From NCBI RefSeq assembly GCF_036320965.1, contig NC_092265.1:2314501-2378500 (forward strand): a stretch of DNA of 64,000 nt. The letters are read 5' to 3'. This DNA comes from Panulirus ornatus (lineage: Eukaryota; Arthropoda; Malacostraca; Decapoda; Palinuridae). A program made the position numbers and the translations under genes. Positions 11,961 through 25,769 of the stretch are shown here, one piece after another (position 1 is the first letter of the stretch; the number at the start of each line of letters is the position of its first letter). The notes below the pieces were generated by a model that saw only the letters and a program-made list of their open reading frames with translations, had not been told where the DNA came from and made no database searches.

Positions 11961-12164
11961 GCTCAGCTTGAAAGGGTTCTGGCAAAGATGGCAAAAAATA
12001 TGGGCTCCCGCTGCTTCTCTGGTCGTTAAGTCGAGGAAACGTAGGCCTATGCAGAACTTGCCTCTGGATGGTTGTGGTCAGGTCGTGTCACTGTGAGGGA
12101 GGAAGATCACGTTGTTCAGAGGTGTTGAGGCGCGGGCGAAGAAGACGTTGGGCACTGGTCGTGG

Positions 12165-12305
12165 TGGCTGACGTCTGGGGCCGCCACAGGGGCGCTGATC
12201 AATGGTTTTCATTAACGAGCGAGACGCGGAGGGCTGATGAATGAGATCGATCCCGCCTGTGTTACAGGTGTCAGTCCCGGTAATTAAAGAATACGTATTT
12301 CCAAC
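12165..12305 (+). promoter_or_regulatory. Candidate conserved non-coding element
   Basis: GGGCGCTGATCAATGG, TTTTCATTAACGAGCG and CCCGGTAATTAAAG mix GC-rich sequence with homeodomain-type cores. The overlapping frames on both strands do not extend as exons. Confidence 0.25.
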
Positions 12306-12984
12306 TACCAACGACGATGACTTCGTCAGCAGGGAGTAACGGAGGAGCCAGCCTCACTATGGGTTCCTCTTGGCCTCTCGTGTTCCTGCTCCCACGTAGA
12401 CAGCGCTTTACTTCGTCGTGTTCTAGTTCGTATGTACGGGTCTTTCTTCCTAACAGTTTTGGTCTAGTGGTTCTAATTATTATTTCTTTTTTTCTCCAGT
12501 GGTGCATTTACGGTACCAAGACATGATGTAGACCGATAATTCCCTACTGCAACGTAAGGTAAATCTACCTCTGGCCAGTAAAGAGCTCGAGGTCCCATAT
12601 ATACGTCCTATAATGTGCATGTAATAGTCGGACACATAGTAAGTATCATTTCGTAAAGCGAACCTAATAATACATCCCGATTACCATATTAACATATCAA
12701 CAACATTATTTTTTTCCCTCCCACCTAAAGGTAAGCTGTCAGGTGCAGTTGTTGATCACATGGCCCAAGGTGGAATACCCATTCCTATTTTTACGAGTCT
12801 TCACGGTCACTGCACAGCATAATTATCCTACGTGAAAGGCAGGAGTTAGGCAGCCGCAGCTGAGATGATGGGAGGGCGTGGCTCCCCCCAAGTGAAATAT
12901 ATTGACGGAAAGAAAGTAGGACATGGTTTGCCCTCCAGACTGGCTACGGTGCAACTGGGAGTGGCCAGGGGCATCGTTGGCAGG
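12306..12984. other. Unassigned sequence
   Basis: Two overlapping frames of 69-78 codons on opposite strands at 12.27-12.53 kb; neither is recognisable. Nothing else seen. Confidence 0.35.
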
Positions 12985-13315
12985 CGAGACGTATCAAGGA
13001 CTAGATCAGACGTTATTGTGGGTTGCAGAGAGAGAGATGCGCACGATCATACGACCCTTCAGCGATACGGTAAAGCCTTTGAACACGACGTTAGGGCCCA
13101 TGAGCGCGACGCTACGACCCATGAGAACAACGGTAGGACCCCTGAGCACGAAAGTACGACCCTTGTGCACGACGGTATGAGCCTTGGGTATGATGGCTTT
13201 GGTTTCTGATCTGACCCTTTAAGATCGGTCAAAGGCCAGGTCATCATGATCAAGAATCGCAACGTTGAGTATAAAGGTCTTCCTATCATGCTCAAGATGT
13301 CAATATAAATGGTTC
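12985..13315. mobile_element. Foldback-like element with five or more left-arm units
   Basis: Between about 13,040 and 13,200 degenerate ~23-bp units of the type ACGACCCTTGAGCACGACGG repeat. The centre at 13,210-13,250 holds CTGACCCTTTAAGATCGGTC and GGCCAGGTCA. After it, the unit recurs inverted (ATCATGCTCAAGATGTC and similar) to about 13,310. The short open frames here are products of the repeat. Confidence 0.62.
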
Positions 13316-14439
13316 AGGCTATAAGCTAGGTGAGGATAAATGGTTCCCATCTTTAGTAAACTGTTCTCCGACCGGCAACCCAGGAATATCAGTTAGCGTT
13401 GGCTAAGGAGGTTAAAATGTCGTGCTTAATAAGCCGAGTTATCTCGCTGGAAAGGTGTGGATAATGATGTACTCCAAGTAGTTAAGGAGCTGATTTATCA
13501 TACTCTTGAGGGTGAGGTTATCTCGTCCTGCTAAAAGTTACTGTCCTCAAAGGAGCTAAGTTGGCCATCACTGTATTGGGCTACCTCACTGAGGCATCAG
13601 GAGTTGGCTGCACGGTGGAACTTAAGTCGTCCTTTCAGAAACTTTGTGTATTTGAGATACAGGAGGAATGCTGTCCTGGAGACCAATAGCTGTTGAGAGT
13701 GATAGTAAACCTTAAAACATACATATATACACAAGGGGTTTCTATATATAATGTACTCTGGTATTGTTGTAAGCACGGCAGATACGAGCATGAAGAATAC
13801 GAACTACATCAAAATACAGGAGGGCAACAGTGTGGCGGGGGATGGTGGCCGTCATTAGATGTGTGAGGAGTTAGGAATGTACTCGTTTCCACACGACGCT
13901 GGGTTCCTGCAGGAGTGATGGATAATGGCAACTTGTTAAACACGTTCTTTGTTTTCTCATTTCCTTCGTGAAAGGCTGACTTGCTGTCCCCTGCGGTAAG
14001 GAGGGTCTCGTATATATCTGTGTTTCTCATATCTTCTTATTATCTATTACTCCTCTTTCTCCTTCCTTCCCCTCTCTCTTAAACACGTCATGTAATCCAA
14101 TCCATCTTCATATGAAAGGAAAAAAAATATATCATTAAGATTGAGTTTATCTTCACACAACAACATTCCTCCTCCCCTACAGACCATCATGTCTCCCTCA
14201 TAAATGAACACGTCTCCCTCATAAATGAACACGTCTCTCACTCACAAAATCATTATCGTAATGGTGCACATTTGGCCTTCCAGCCAAAGCACTTTGGGTG
14301 AAACAGTGACTAAAAAAACTCCTATTGCTACCCTGGTAATGTATCTTGCACGAAGGAAGCAAGATGACCCAGAACCAATTTGTGATGAGAATGATAAAAA
14401 AAACAATGAATGTTGCTGGAGGAGTCAAGGGTAACCATG
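13316..14439. other. Unassigned sequence with a short 21-bp repeat
   Basis: At 14,185-14,235 the unit CTCCCTCATAAATGAACACGT occurs twice in tandem, related in words to the array at 16.2 kb. The rest is featureless. Confidence 0.4.
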
Positions 14440-15750
<1,311 letters not shown>

Positions 15751-15849
15751 AAAGGAGTTAAGCCACGTGGAACTGAAAGTGAAAAAATTTAAGTTTGTAT
15801 GATACAAATGCAAGCTGACGAGGTGGGGTCCTTGTGGATGTAAATCTCT

Positions 15850-16370
15850 CTCTTCCCAAATGCATAAACCGGGAATCATATGCTTTGTTCATAAGGCAAC
15901 ACGTTCCTCCTTAAAACCAGTTTGTATCCCTCACAAACAAGCGTGCTTCCATCCCACACTAGAGGAACCAACCTCTCCTACATACAGTCCAGCACATCTT
16001 CATAAGCCAAATGTCCTCCTCACATACCAGCACACATCCATCTCCTGCAGAACAATATGTCTTCATCATAATCCCAGCATTTCTTGCTTATGAATCAGAG
16101 CGTCTCCATCCCTCACAAACTGCTAGGTCTTCCTTCCCGTGTCTCCTTCAAATACCACCACGTCGAACCCCACAAAATACCATGTTCCCTTCACACACCA
16201 TCATGACTCCCTCACAAACCATCATGTTTCCCTCACTAATAAACATGGCTCCCTCACAAACCATTATGACTTCCTCACAAACCATCACTTCTCCCTCACA
16301 AACCAACATGACGCCGCCAGAAACCATCATATCTCCCTCACAAATCATCATGGGCCCCTCACACGCTTTA
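15850..16370 (+). repeat. 21-bp minisatellite, clear at 16,190-16,365
   Basis: CCCTCACAAACCATCATG plus three variable bases recurs about eight times between 16,190 and 16,365 and fades upstream to about 15,850. Unit length is seven codons, so all six frames tend to stay open; none is a gene. Confidence 0.75.
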
Positions 16371-19300
16371 CTGCTTTACAAAAGCTCAGTTTCCACATTT
16401 CTATAAACGGCAGAATCGCTTATGTGGTAACGAAACGCAATGACGAAGATGCTGAACAGTTGTGAAAAGACATAACATATCTAAGATCTAAACTCTGTAA
16501 CCACATTGACTCGACCTTTCTAAACCAGATGCAATAGCTTCCCGATCACAAGGGTCAGAGATTTCAACTCCCTTGCACAATGTATTACATATCTCGTTAT
16601 CAGTGTAGCTGCTGAGGGTAAGGACGTTGTGAATGGCTGTGCTGGGGTAGGACGGTGATACGGTGTCGAAAGATTCCACCAGATTTCAGGGTAATTCTGC
16701 CAAGACTCAAGTGGAGAGCCAGTCAGAGCTCAGATGGTTGTGCCAGACCTCGAGGGTTTTAAGAGGAATTCATTATTTTTCAGTCGGATTTCTTATTCAC
16801 CAAGGAGTCAAAAGATTCAGTCTGAAACCAGGATGGATTTGGTCATCATCAATACTGGTGAATATCCGGTACGAACTCAGGAGATTCAAGTCGTGTGCCT
16901 ATCTGTCTGTTGCTGATGCAGGCTCGCACATCCTCGTTACGACGAACGTGTCACCATACGAGAGCAGGTCACACTCTTCCTGCGTCGCGTGACGTCATCG
17001 GACACACGCTATGTATAGGGCAGCTGTGGTTGTTATTCAAGTCCGAAGCCAAGATGGCTTTCGCCTAATTCAATATGAAAGATGAGGTAATGTAGTTGAT
17101 TTAACTGACGTACGTACCAACATTGTTGCCGATCTTTTATAGCTTTCAGAATGACTTACTATCACTTTATGTATGTATCAACGATCAACGCGTTTTATGT
17201 TCGATTAAAAACATACAGGATTTTTCTTTTGTAATGAAATCACGACACGATGATGTTGCGTTCGCTATAACGCGGTTGCCTCTTCCTGTAGAAGCGAGGA
17301 GGCGTCCACCAGGAACACGTGAGGCTGCTGAGCCAGAGGCTGGCCAGTAGAGAGCGATTAAGGGCACAGGAATAACTGGTGTTAAGGTAAGTGAAGGGTT
17401 TGTGGAAGGCCTGGGGGCGAGGCGTGGCTTGTGCCTGGATTACGTAACGGGAGGGGAGGTGGGTGGATCTTAGGATGGGGTGGGGAGACCCTCCCACCGT
17501 ACTGACCTTCCGTGCGATAATGTCCGTGTCTCTGTCTTGGTCCCGTCTGTCTGTCTGTCTGTTATGATGTACGTGGTTTCCTCCTGTGATGTCGTGCATC
17601 AGTCGTCCTTCCCTGCTACACACACCTGGCACTTGGTGACTCGGCCTTGCAGGGTTACAGACAACCGCACATCACATTTCTCTGTGCGGTACCACGTCCT
17701 TCCCTTTGGTTATCTGTAGAAATCAGAGACAAGGTGAATACCTGTACTGTTCTGCTGGTTACTGCTTGCGTCGACCTCTCTGTCTCTCTCCCTCCTGCTC
17801 ACTGCCAGTATGGGCCTCCGTTTCTTCCCGTTTGCTACTCAAACATTTCTCACTCCAGCAAAGACCAATACGTCATCTTTTGTTTGACTGCTCTCTTTAC
17901 GTTATTCGTGTGACGCCAAATGCCTGAGTACAGTGTGCGGACACATGGGATGAGACTGAGTCCTTCGAGTTCCACTGGCGATGGCTGATGAAGGTCTCTG
18001 GTGAGAGAAAACATAGTATGTTAAGCACATTCCTCGTTGCTTGCTGCTGCTGCTGCTGGCCTCTTCTCCCAAGCTAGCGGGAGAAACACACTCCGTGATG
18101 GGATGCTGTCTTCTCGGTAACTGTTCTCCTGATGCCATAGCTAAAGTCAGCTTCTTTTTCTTGCTTCTGTTGCGATAGTTAATATCGGTTTCTGTTCTTT
18201 CTTTTTTTCTGTAATGATGTTTGGCATGCTGGTATCAGATCCTCCTTGCTGCCATGATGATAGCCAATGTCGGTTTCTTTCAAGCAGTATTGATATAAAG
18301 TCTCATCTCTACATTCTTGCATGTGGCAAGTAATACATTAAGAACATGCAGAACCTTTCGCGGAGGGTACAGTGTCGGATATATTCAGTGACGTGTGTTT
18401 ATATGTGAATGTTTGCGAGGGGCTTGTATAGTGATAAGCCACACGACACATGCAACTCTAACTGGCAGCTGTTAATCAAACTCTGTACATTATAAATCCT
18501 CAAAATTCTGGATGAGTATTTCCTCAAATGTTCGATAAGCGAAACAAAACATTTCAGAAGACAAGATCTTATCTCAGAACACTTAGTTATCAACGATGAT
18601 ACTAGTGATGTTAAAGATTCTGCATATGATTAGCGTCCCTTTTACGTAGTCAAAACCCTTTACTTCGTTATACCAGATGTATGTGTACAGTGGCTAGTCA
18701 TCCACGTATGTATATACTGGTGTCTATGTATATATATAGTACCGTTAACGTATGTTAAGTTCGCTCATAAGCCACCGTGAGCACATACTCCCTCGGTACA
18801 ACACTGATACGCCAGGAGGCAGCACCATCCTCGCCTTAGCCTGGCTAGGCCAGGTGGAGCGGAGTGGGAGGGACGGGCCACACCGCCCCGGAAAACTGGG
18901 AAGCGAGAGACTTCTCAGTTTACAGGAACCCCGGTCGAGGCCGTGAGTGTGCACAGGTGGGCCCCTTCTCATGGTGTCTGGAGCCGGGGGTGAGCGAGAG
19001 GTGTGTTAGGGAAGAAGGGCATGCATACGAGTAAGTGTTGTGGGTATGATGAGGATGTGGATGAATGTGGAGTGAGGTGGGCAAGGGTTGGGAACTGAGG
19101 AAGTGTGGTATGGGTAACTCGGCCGAGATGTGGGTTTAGGGCAAAAAGCTGATGCCACGATGGTAAATTCGTAACGAGTGGAAATCACTGAGTGTGGCTG
19201 TTTGATTATGGTCTGTCTAGGAAAAATGATGTAGGCTGGTGACACAGACGGGGTGTGGCTATGAACATTCCGAGGGCATTGTGTGTAGGGTGTGGGCATT

Positions 19301-19649
19301 GTGTGTAGGGTGTGGTCTAAACTTGGTATTAAGTACAGATTTAAACCAAGATCCTTGGTCAGGGTATGTCCAGGATCCTAGCCCGGGTGTGGGTAGGGGC
19401 AGGTAGAGGGTATGGGTTACTGTGGAAGCCCTCTAGGGTGTGGCTCGGGGCGGGGTCAACACATCCACCCGGGAACAGTGGACGGTGAGGCAGTGTCGGG
19501 TTACCACCATCATTCCCTCTCTAAACTGAGACGTTTAGGCCTTAAACGTGTTCATCACACCACTGACGTACAACATAGCTTGAGGAATGATAGGATCGTC
19601 ATGCTTTAGCCGTCAACATTATGAGCACTACACAACTATACAGTTACGC

Positions 19650-19652
<3 letters not shown>
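16371..19652. other. Mostly unassigned sequence, 3.3 kb
   Basis: Includes a short (CTGT)n at 17,547-17,565, a GC-rich patch at 18,810-18,960, a GGTGTGGGCATTGTGTGTAG tandem pair at 19,275-19,312 and a possible exon at 17,292-17,386 (listed separately). No recognisable protein. Confidence 0.4.
17292..17386 (+). other. Possible untranslated exon bounded by good splice signals
   Basis: TTGCCTCTTCCTGTAG precedes it and AAG|GTAAGTGA ends it. None of the three frames is open across the 95 bp; one gives about 27 codons including LLSQRLASRERLRAQE before a stop. It could be a UTR exon, a last coding exon, or chance. Confidence 0.2.

Positions 19653-19703
<51 letters not shown>
19653..19703. repeat. 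(AC)n microsatellite at the edge of a LINE remnant
   Basis: About 25 AC units. Confidence 0.95.
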
Positions 19704-19705
<2 letters not shown>

Positions 19706-20390
19706 GGTGGCAGATGAATTTTGATAATAAAGAGAACAAAGTTTTAGATATACGTAGTAAAAAAGAGAAGACAACCGACTGTATGACGTCAATTGAGTTA
19801 CAGAAATCAAACGAGGAAGAAGACTTGGGTGTGATAACTTGTGGTGTCCTAAAGCCAACTAACCAGGTCATAAAAACAGACATAAGAGCGAACGAAGTTC
19901 ATGGATTTGCGGGCAGGGCTTCCAAGTTTAAGGAAATCATCCTTACTCTTTATAATTCCTCGTTGCGTCTCCATTATGGATGTTGTGTTCAGTTTTGGTC
20001 ATCCTACTTGAAAAATGGAAAGAGTGCAAAGGCGAGCTACTAAGATGACTCCCGGACTGAGATACAAGTTTATAAGAGCCGAGTAAAAGATATACATTCA
20101 TCAGGCTAAGAAAAGCGAAGGTTAAGAGTTGATCTAATACTGGTATTCATATTTATCAAAGGCTTCAATCATCTCGATTTCACGAGATAACACACAAATA
20201 CGTCGGATTTCACTCTTAGTAATGATTACAAACTCGTGAGCAAACGATTTTACTTCGAATGAGGCGTACTTTTCCTTCAACAGAACTGTTAACTAGAGCA
20301 GTTGAAAGCAGTATCACAGATACTTTAACAATAGACTTAATAAATCTTAACTTTAAATCTAGGCTGACCTCATTTGCGTCTTCTTAGTTA
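19700..20390 (+). pseudogene. Decayed CR1/L2-type LINE RT C-terminal remnant
   Basis: Starting at the end of the (AC)n array, the frame gives RWQMNFDNKENKVLDIRSK, ELQKSNEEEDLGVITCGVLK, FKEIILTLYNSSLR and YGCCVQFWSSYLKNGK. After a one-base shift comes MERVQRRATKMTPGLRYKF. This order (WQM.FN..K, EKDLGV, LY.S.VRP..EYC.QFWSP, LE.VQRRATK) is diagnostic of the thumb and C-terminal region of CR1/L2/Jockey-like LINEs. Further degraded matches continue to about 20,385 (NDYKLVSKRFYFE). The listed ATG of the 140-codon frame lies upstream of the (AC)n and is an artefact. It is a different lineage from the 38 kb element. Confidence 0.82.
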
Positions 20391-20954
<564 letters not shown>

Positions 20955-21104
20955 ATGGTGATTCTGTGCTTGGCTGCCGAGGTTTAGGGACGGACTGACG
21001 ATCATCAAGAAGACTAAATATATTGTATATATGAAATATTTGTTCTATTATGATGTTCAGCGTTTAGTTACTCATAGACCTTTACTGTTGATAAAAAAAA
21101 AAAA

Positions 21105-21990
21105 AACTACAGACATTCATATAAACTCAACTTTTAAGGCAATGTCCCACCACTCATAAAATCTTAGCTTACATCCACGAAACGGTGTCCTACCACTCTC
21201 ATAAACTCCTACCTCATAATGTCTGAACACTCTTATAAACTCGAAGCTCACAAAGTAATAACTAAAATTACAAAACAATATCCCAGAAATCTCATAAACC
21301 TTCAGCTCAAAAAAAAATATCCCAGCATATAAGATAATGTCCAAACACTAATAAAGGCTTGTCTCATACACTAATATCCCAGGCCTCTCAAAAACTCATA
21401 AACTTCTGGATCGTGCAATATTCCAGCGTGTAAAAGATGCCCCATCACTCATTCAACTCACAGCTCATACGACAACATCTAAATACATGAAATGTTATAA
21501 ACTTTAAGAATTTATGGCAAGACTGGAATAATTATTCTAGTCCTCTCATAAATTCTTACCTCATAAAACAATGTCCCAACGCCCTTGTATACTCCACGCT
21601 CATAAAATAATATGCCAATACATAACGCAGATTTCCCAGGACTCTCCTTAATTCTTAGAGTAATGACCACCGCCCTCATAAAGTCCTAGATCACGGACAA
21701 TGATCCTAACGTTCTCATAAACTCTTTGGTCATGAAGCAGTACCTCAGCACTCAACGCTCCGGTACGCAAAGTACATCCATCCGTTCTGAACCACCAAAC
21801 ACTTGAACAAAATACACCACAGACCATACAGGCGGGCCTGCATACCAAGCACTGTTCTATATATCATATTTTTCCAGAACATAAAACAATGTCCCCAGCG
21901 CACTCATAAACCAAACACTGTCTCATAACTTATAAAGCACTGTCCCGGGAGCCCTCATAAACAAGGCCTCCTCCTCCTCCTCCTCCCTCT
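21105..21990 (+). repeat. Decayed ~35-40 bp minisatellite, nearly 900 bp
   Basis: CTCATAAACTC, CTCATAAA.CAATGTCCCA and similar words recur more than fifteen times at roughly 35-40 bp spacing. A (CCT)n run follows at 21,970-21,987. Confidence 0.6.
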
Positions 21991-22104
21991 CGTCCAGGAC
22001 CAACACATCTTATCCCCTCATCTTTTATGGTGTGACAGACCACCAGGAAGTGTCTGAGTGTCGACACCTGTCTTGACCTGTTTCATCACCTGAGGACACA
22101 CGAC

Positions 22105-22106
<2 letters not shown>

Positions 22107-22138
<32 letters not shown>
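22107..22138. repeat. (GT)n microsatellite
   Basis: About 16 GT units. Confidence 0.95.
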
Positions 22139-22140
<2 letters not shown>

Positions 22141-23622
22141 AACTGGGGGGACGGGGGTGAACGGGACGGGGGCCAAACACCTGATTGAGAGCTTCGTCTT
22201 GTTTACGAGGTCCGGATTATACCACACACCCCGATATTTCACCCAGGAATGACCACGTGCTCCGTACTTATCCTTCTCGATTTATTCCTCGCCACGTCCG
22301 AGGCTGGAGTGGCTCTTGCTGAAGTATGAGGATTTAACAGAGAGTAAACACCTACATGATCTAATTTTTTTTTTCTGGTTAAAAGTGTTTAATCATCTCA
22401 AGGGACCGAGATATATGTGATATTATCTGATCTTGCTACAGAATGAAAAGAAAAAGAAATGATATCCCTGTCATTTGGTTGGTGTTCGCAATGCAGCTGG
22501 GGAAAAAGAGATACGCGAGGGATGTTTGTCAAAGACTGATTTGCATATCTGGAACATAATTCAGTGAAGGGTTATCATTTGGATGCTGTTTCTCGCGATG
22601 TATTTTACAGCGATTTACGGACTTGGTCAACAGAATGAACAAATGTGCTTTAGCAAGGTTGAATCCCGGAAATGGAAGACGTATTCTGGAACCAATCGAG
22701 ATATTCTATTCACCTTACGTCTGTTGGTCTAGTTGGTGATGTGTGCTGAGTGATGATTATACTTCCTGTAATGCTGATGTTACCTGCACCTACAAGGAAA
22801 CTCTTAAATGAAATCATCATTTATACATTACAAAGATATGCCTTCAACAGGGTACGAGGACTATAGCAAAGCCACTTCATAAAAGGTATTAACTCATAAG
22901 TAAGAAAGGTATTCTAAATCACTTCCAGTGAATATCAGGATTTAGTTGACTAAATTTCTAGCTATGTCTGTCTGGCTGGAGACTGTAGAGATGTGGTAAG
23001 AAGTGAGTATCTTTATCCCTTGTCGTTCCCCCTGTCGCTCTCTCCAGATCTCAGAACGACATCAAAACCTTTCGTTGATCCCATGCCGCAGATTAATCAT
23101 GGTTTCATTGCTTTTACATTTCGTATTGGATTTCAGAATGTCTTAAGGACTTGAGATCGCCTGGCTAAAAGTTACTGGTTTATAGAGGCCTTTAAGATGA
23201 TTCGGTTGTTCAAGATCTCAAAGGTTTCCTTCAACTTCAATGGGTCATGGAGCCTCGCGCAGTGATATGGAAGTTTTGTACATTCAGTGGTTCGTGGGTT
23301 CAAGGTTCAAAAGCTAGACTTAAAATTTGAAGAGGTTTAAAGTTTTCCTTAGTCAGTCCCAGGGAGTGGGAAGGACAGCCCCCACTAGCTGCCAGGACGC
23401 AGGGAGTGTGCAGGGCGGTCACCTTAACTGTGAGAATCAAGGCAGTGGGCGGGAGAGTTCTCCAGGAATCCCTTGTGTCTTCATAGCGTGGCTCTCGCAG
23501 CGCTCAGGAAACTAGCCACGTCCACCGGACGGGACCCTAGGTCAAGGAGTGAGGTGATATTTTGGTGAATGTCTGTCTGTGTGAGATGAATTACAAAAAA
23601 AGATTAATGAGGAAAAGAAAAA
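22139..23622. other. Unassigned sequence
   Basis: No repeat or recognisable frame. Short frame at 23,327-23,515 has no known domain. Confidence 0.4.
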
Positions 23623-23732
23623 TTGTATATGGCTGCTACTTCTAATGTTCTGAATGGACACCTGAGAGAAATTAGGTTGTACAGCAAGAACTGGATGATT
23701 CCTCACGGAAATCAACCCATCAACTTTCTCAG

Positions 23733-23949
23733 TGGATGGCAACATCACGTATCACTGTGTGAAGAATCGTTCACCATGGTACGTAATCGTGCGAGATGTG
23801 TACATGTGTTACAAGAGCTACTGTCGGAAACAAGAGGACATGACTTATGCACTGGCATTTCCAGGCGAAGTGAGCACAGACCAAACGCTTTGGGAAAATG
23901 GTTTCTTTAAATGTGGAGGTCCATCTTCATCTCAGCGGACGTATCAATA
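23733..23949 (+). other. Candidate terminal exon with five cysteines; product unknown
   Basis: A 72-codon open frame starts just after an acceptor-like CAACTTTCTCAG and ends at TAA. It contains NITYHCVKNRSPWY, DVYMCYKSYCRKQ and WENGFFKCGG. The even cysteine and aromatic content looks protein-like. A second open frame (23,623-23,910), shifted by one, contains HLREIRLYSKNWMIPHGNQ just upstream, so a frameshifted pseudogene is another reading. I recognise no family. No matching upstream exon was found. Confidence 0.28.
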
Positions 23950-24081
23950 AAGAGGTCATGCTTTTCTGGTCACTTAGCCATCTGCAGAGACAATAACATT
24001 CTACCTTTTGAATTCAGCACAAAATAACCAAACTAGAAAATACAACTGGAGTCACAAACATGATATACATTTCGTGGCCAA

Positions 24082-24085
<4 letters not shown>

Positions 24086-24169
<84 letters not shown>
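24086..24169. repeat. (TA)n microsatellite
   Basis: About 42 TA units. Confidence 0.95.
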
Positions 24170-24171
<2 letters not shown>

Positions 24172-24559
24172 GTGTTTTACAAGTTGTTCTCACACCTACA
24201 AGTGCCGAAAAACCACTTAAACCCTAATCAAGTCTCGGTCGCTGTTTTTTATCGTAATTTACAGGTATTTAACACCATTTTCCAGAGCAGGAGATACGAG
24301 GGTGTTAATCCAGTGCTGGAAGCCCATTCCTGTACTTTATTGCTCGGAATATCTTTATGTTTATTTAACCTGACAAGACTAGTATGTGGTGGACACCCTC
24401 CGTGTCTCGACCCCTGTATCATCCCTCGTGAACATTGGCTTCGAACGATTCTTATGAAGACTTGTCTTCTGCTTCACCAGAAGACTTCACTATTCCGTCT
24501 AATGTGTCTCACTTTCGTTTACTTATTGATGGAATAGGTAGAAGTATCTTTTTCTTTTG

Positions 24560-24935
24560 ATGAATTCGTCAATCGAAGCTAACAAAGAGGCAAACGAACG
24601 AGGCCATTTGAGCTCGCAGGTCTCATCCTCGGAGAAAAAAAAAAAGGTCATAAAAGTGAGGACGATTTCAGGGTTCCAGCTCGTTATTTTCCCCGTCTGA
24701 TCTTTTGTCATTAATCGAGTAATTATCGGACCATATGGGAGACTCTTCATCTCCCCGGGCGGATTCTAATCACCAGCACTCTGGTTCCAACAACGATCCT
24801 GGGCATGACGCTCGCCGCCGATGCCGTAAATCGACGCTTGTCGTGTCGTGTTGCCGTCGACGGCGGTGGCACCTGTCCGGGAAACAAGGAGTAATGGACA
24901 ATAAAAGTTGCGTGGGACACCCGACTGACGCTGTA
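24560..24935 (+). promoter_or_regulatory. Candidate conserved non-coding element
   Basis: Contains GTCATAAAAGTGAGG, GTCATTAATCGAGTAATTAT, GGCGGATTCTAATC, GGCACCTGTCC and GGACAATAAAAG: Hox-, bicoid/Otx-, E-box- and Sox-type words in about 300 bp of moderate GC with few repeats. It is the strongest such block in the window by eye. Overlapping frames on both strands are not convincing. Confidence 0.3.
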
Positions 24936-25059
24936 TGAGTTGCCCAGGTGGGCTGAGGGAAGTGAGGGAGGGAGAGAGGGATGGTCGGATCGCTAGTCCC
25001 CCGGATGAGTCGGGGGGTCAGCACCACGTCTGTGTGAGGGGGACAAACACAAGTACCAC

Positions 25060-25575
25060 ATGGGTGGGGTCAACGGTAGCCTCAACATGAAGGAGGTCGA
25101 CACTGATGACGAGTTAAGATGGCCAGTAGCCGCTCCCTGTGAGGGGTGGGAATCGGTCCTGGCTCATCATGAGGGAGATCGGCATTAGTTCCACGTGGGG
25201 GGTGGGACGCGGCGGTAGCTCTATGTAAGGGGATTGGTACTGGTTATGCAGGAGGGGAATCGGTGACAGATCCATGTGAGGGGAAGTGTGTGTGTGTGTT
25301 AGGTCCAGGTGAGGAGGTTGGTACTGGATCCTCCTGAGGGAAGACAACATTATTTCCAGATGAGAGGTGGCGCTGGCTACATCCGACGGAGATTCATCAC
25401 TAGTTACACGTGGGGAAGGTCGGGTCCAAACCAGCTCGGCGTCAGAGGAGACGAGATCAGTCCCATGTGAGGTGGAAATCGGCAGCAGTTCCACAAGAAG
25501 CAAGTCGACACTGCGTCCATGTGAGGTAGGGAATGGGATGGTACTAGATCCATGTGAGATCAGAGACGTGTGAGG
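25060..25575 (+). repeat. Decayed ~35-bp G-rich minisatellite
   Basis: Variants of CCATGTGAGG.GG..TCGG, TAGTTCCA and GGTACTGG recur across about 500 bp. Open frames of up to 129 codons on the minus strand follow from it. Confidence 0.55.
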
Positions 25576-25769
25576 GTTAATCCTACCTTCCCTGTGGGTT
25601 CAGGAATATTGGTTATGTCATAAGTTAAATGACTTTATTATGCGAGGTGGAAGAGTCATCAAATTATTCTCAGTAAGTGTCAAGACCAGCGTCAGTTGAG
25701 TCCGGAGCTCAGCTGTGTTTGGCTGGATGAGGGTATAGGGTAAGTTCAGTTCGGTACCAAATCAGGTTA

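Noticed and set aside
25114..25573. 129-codon minus frame and 68-codon plus frame
   Set aside because: Derived from a decayed ~35-bp minisatellite.
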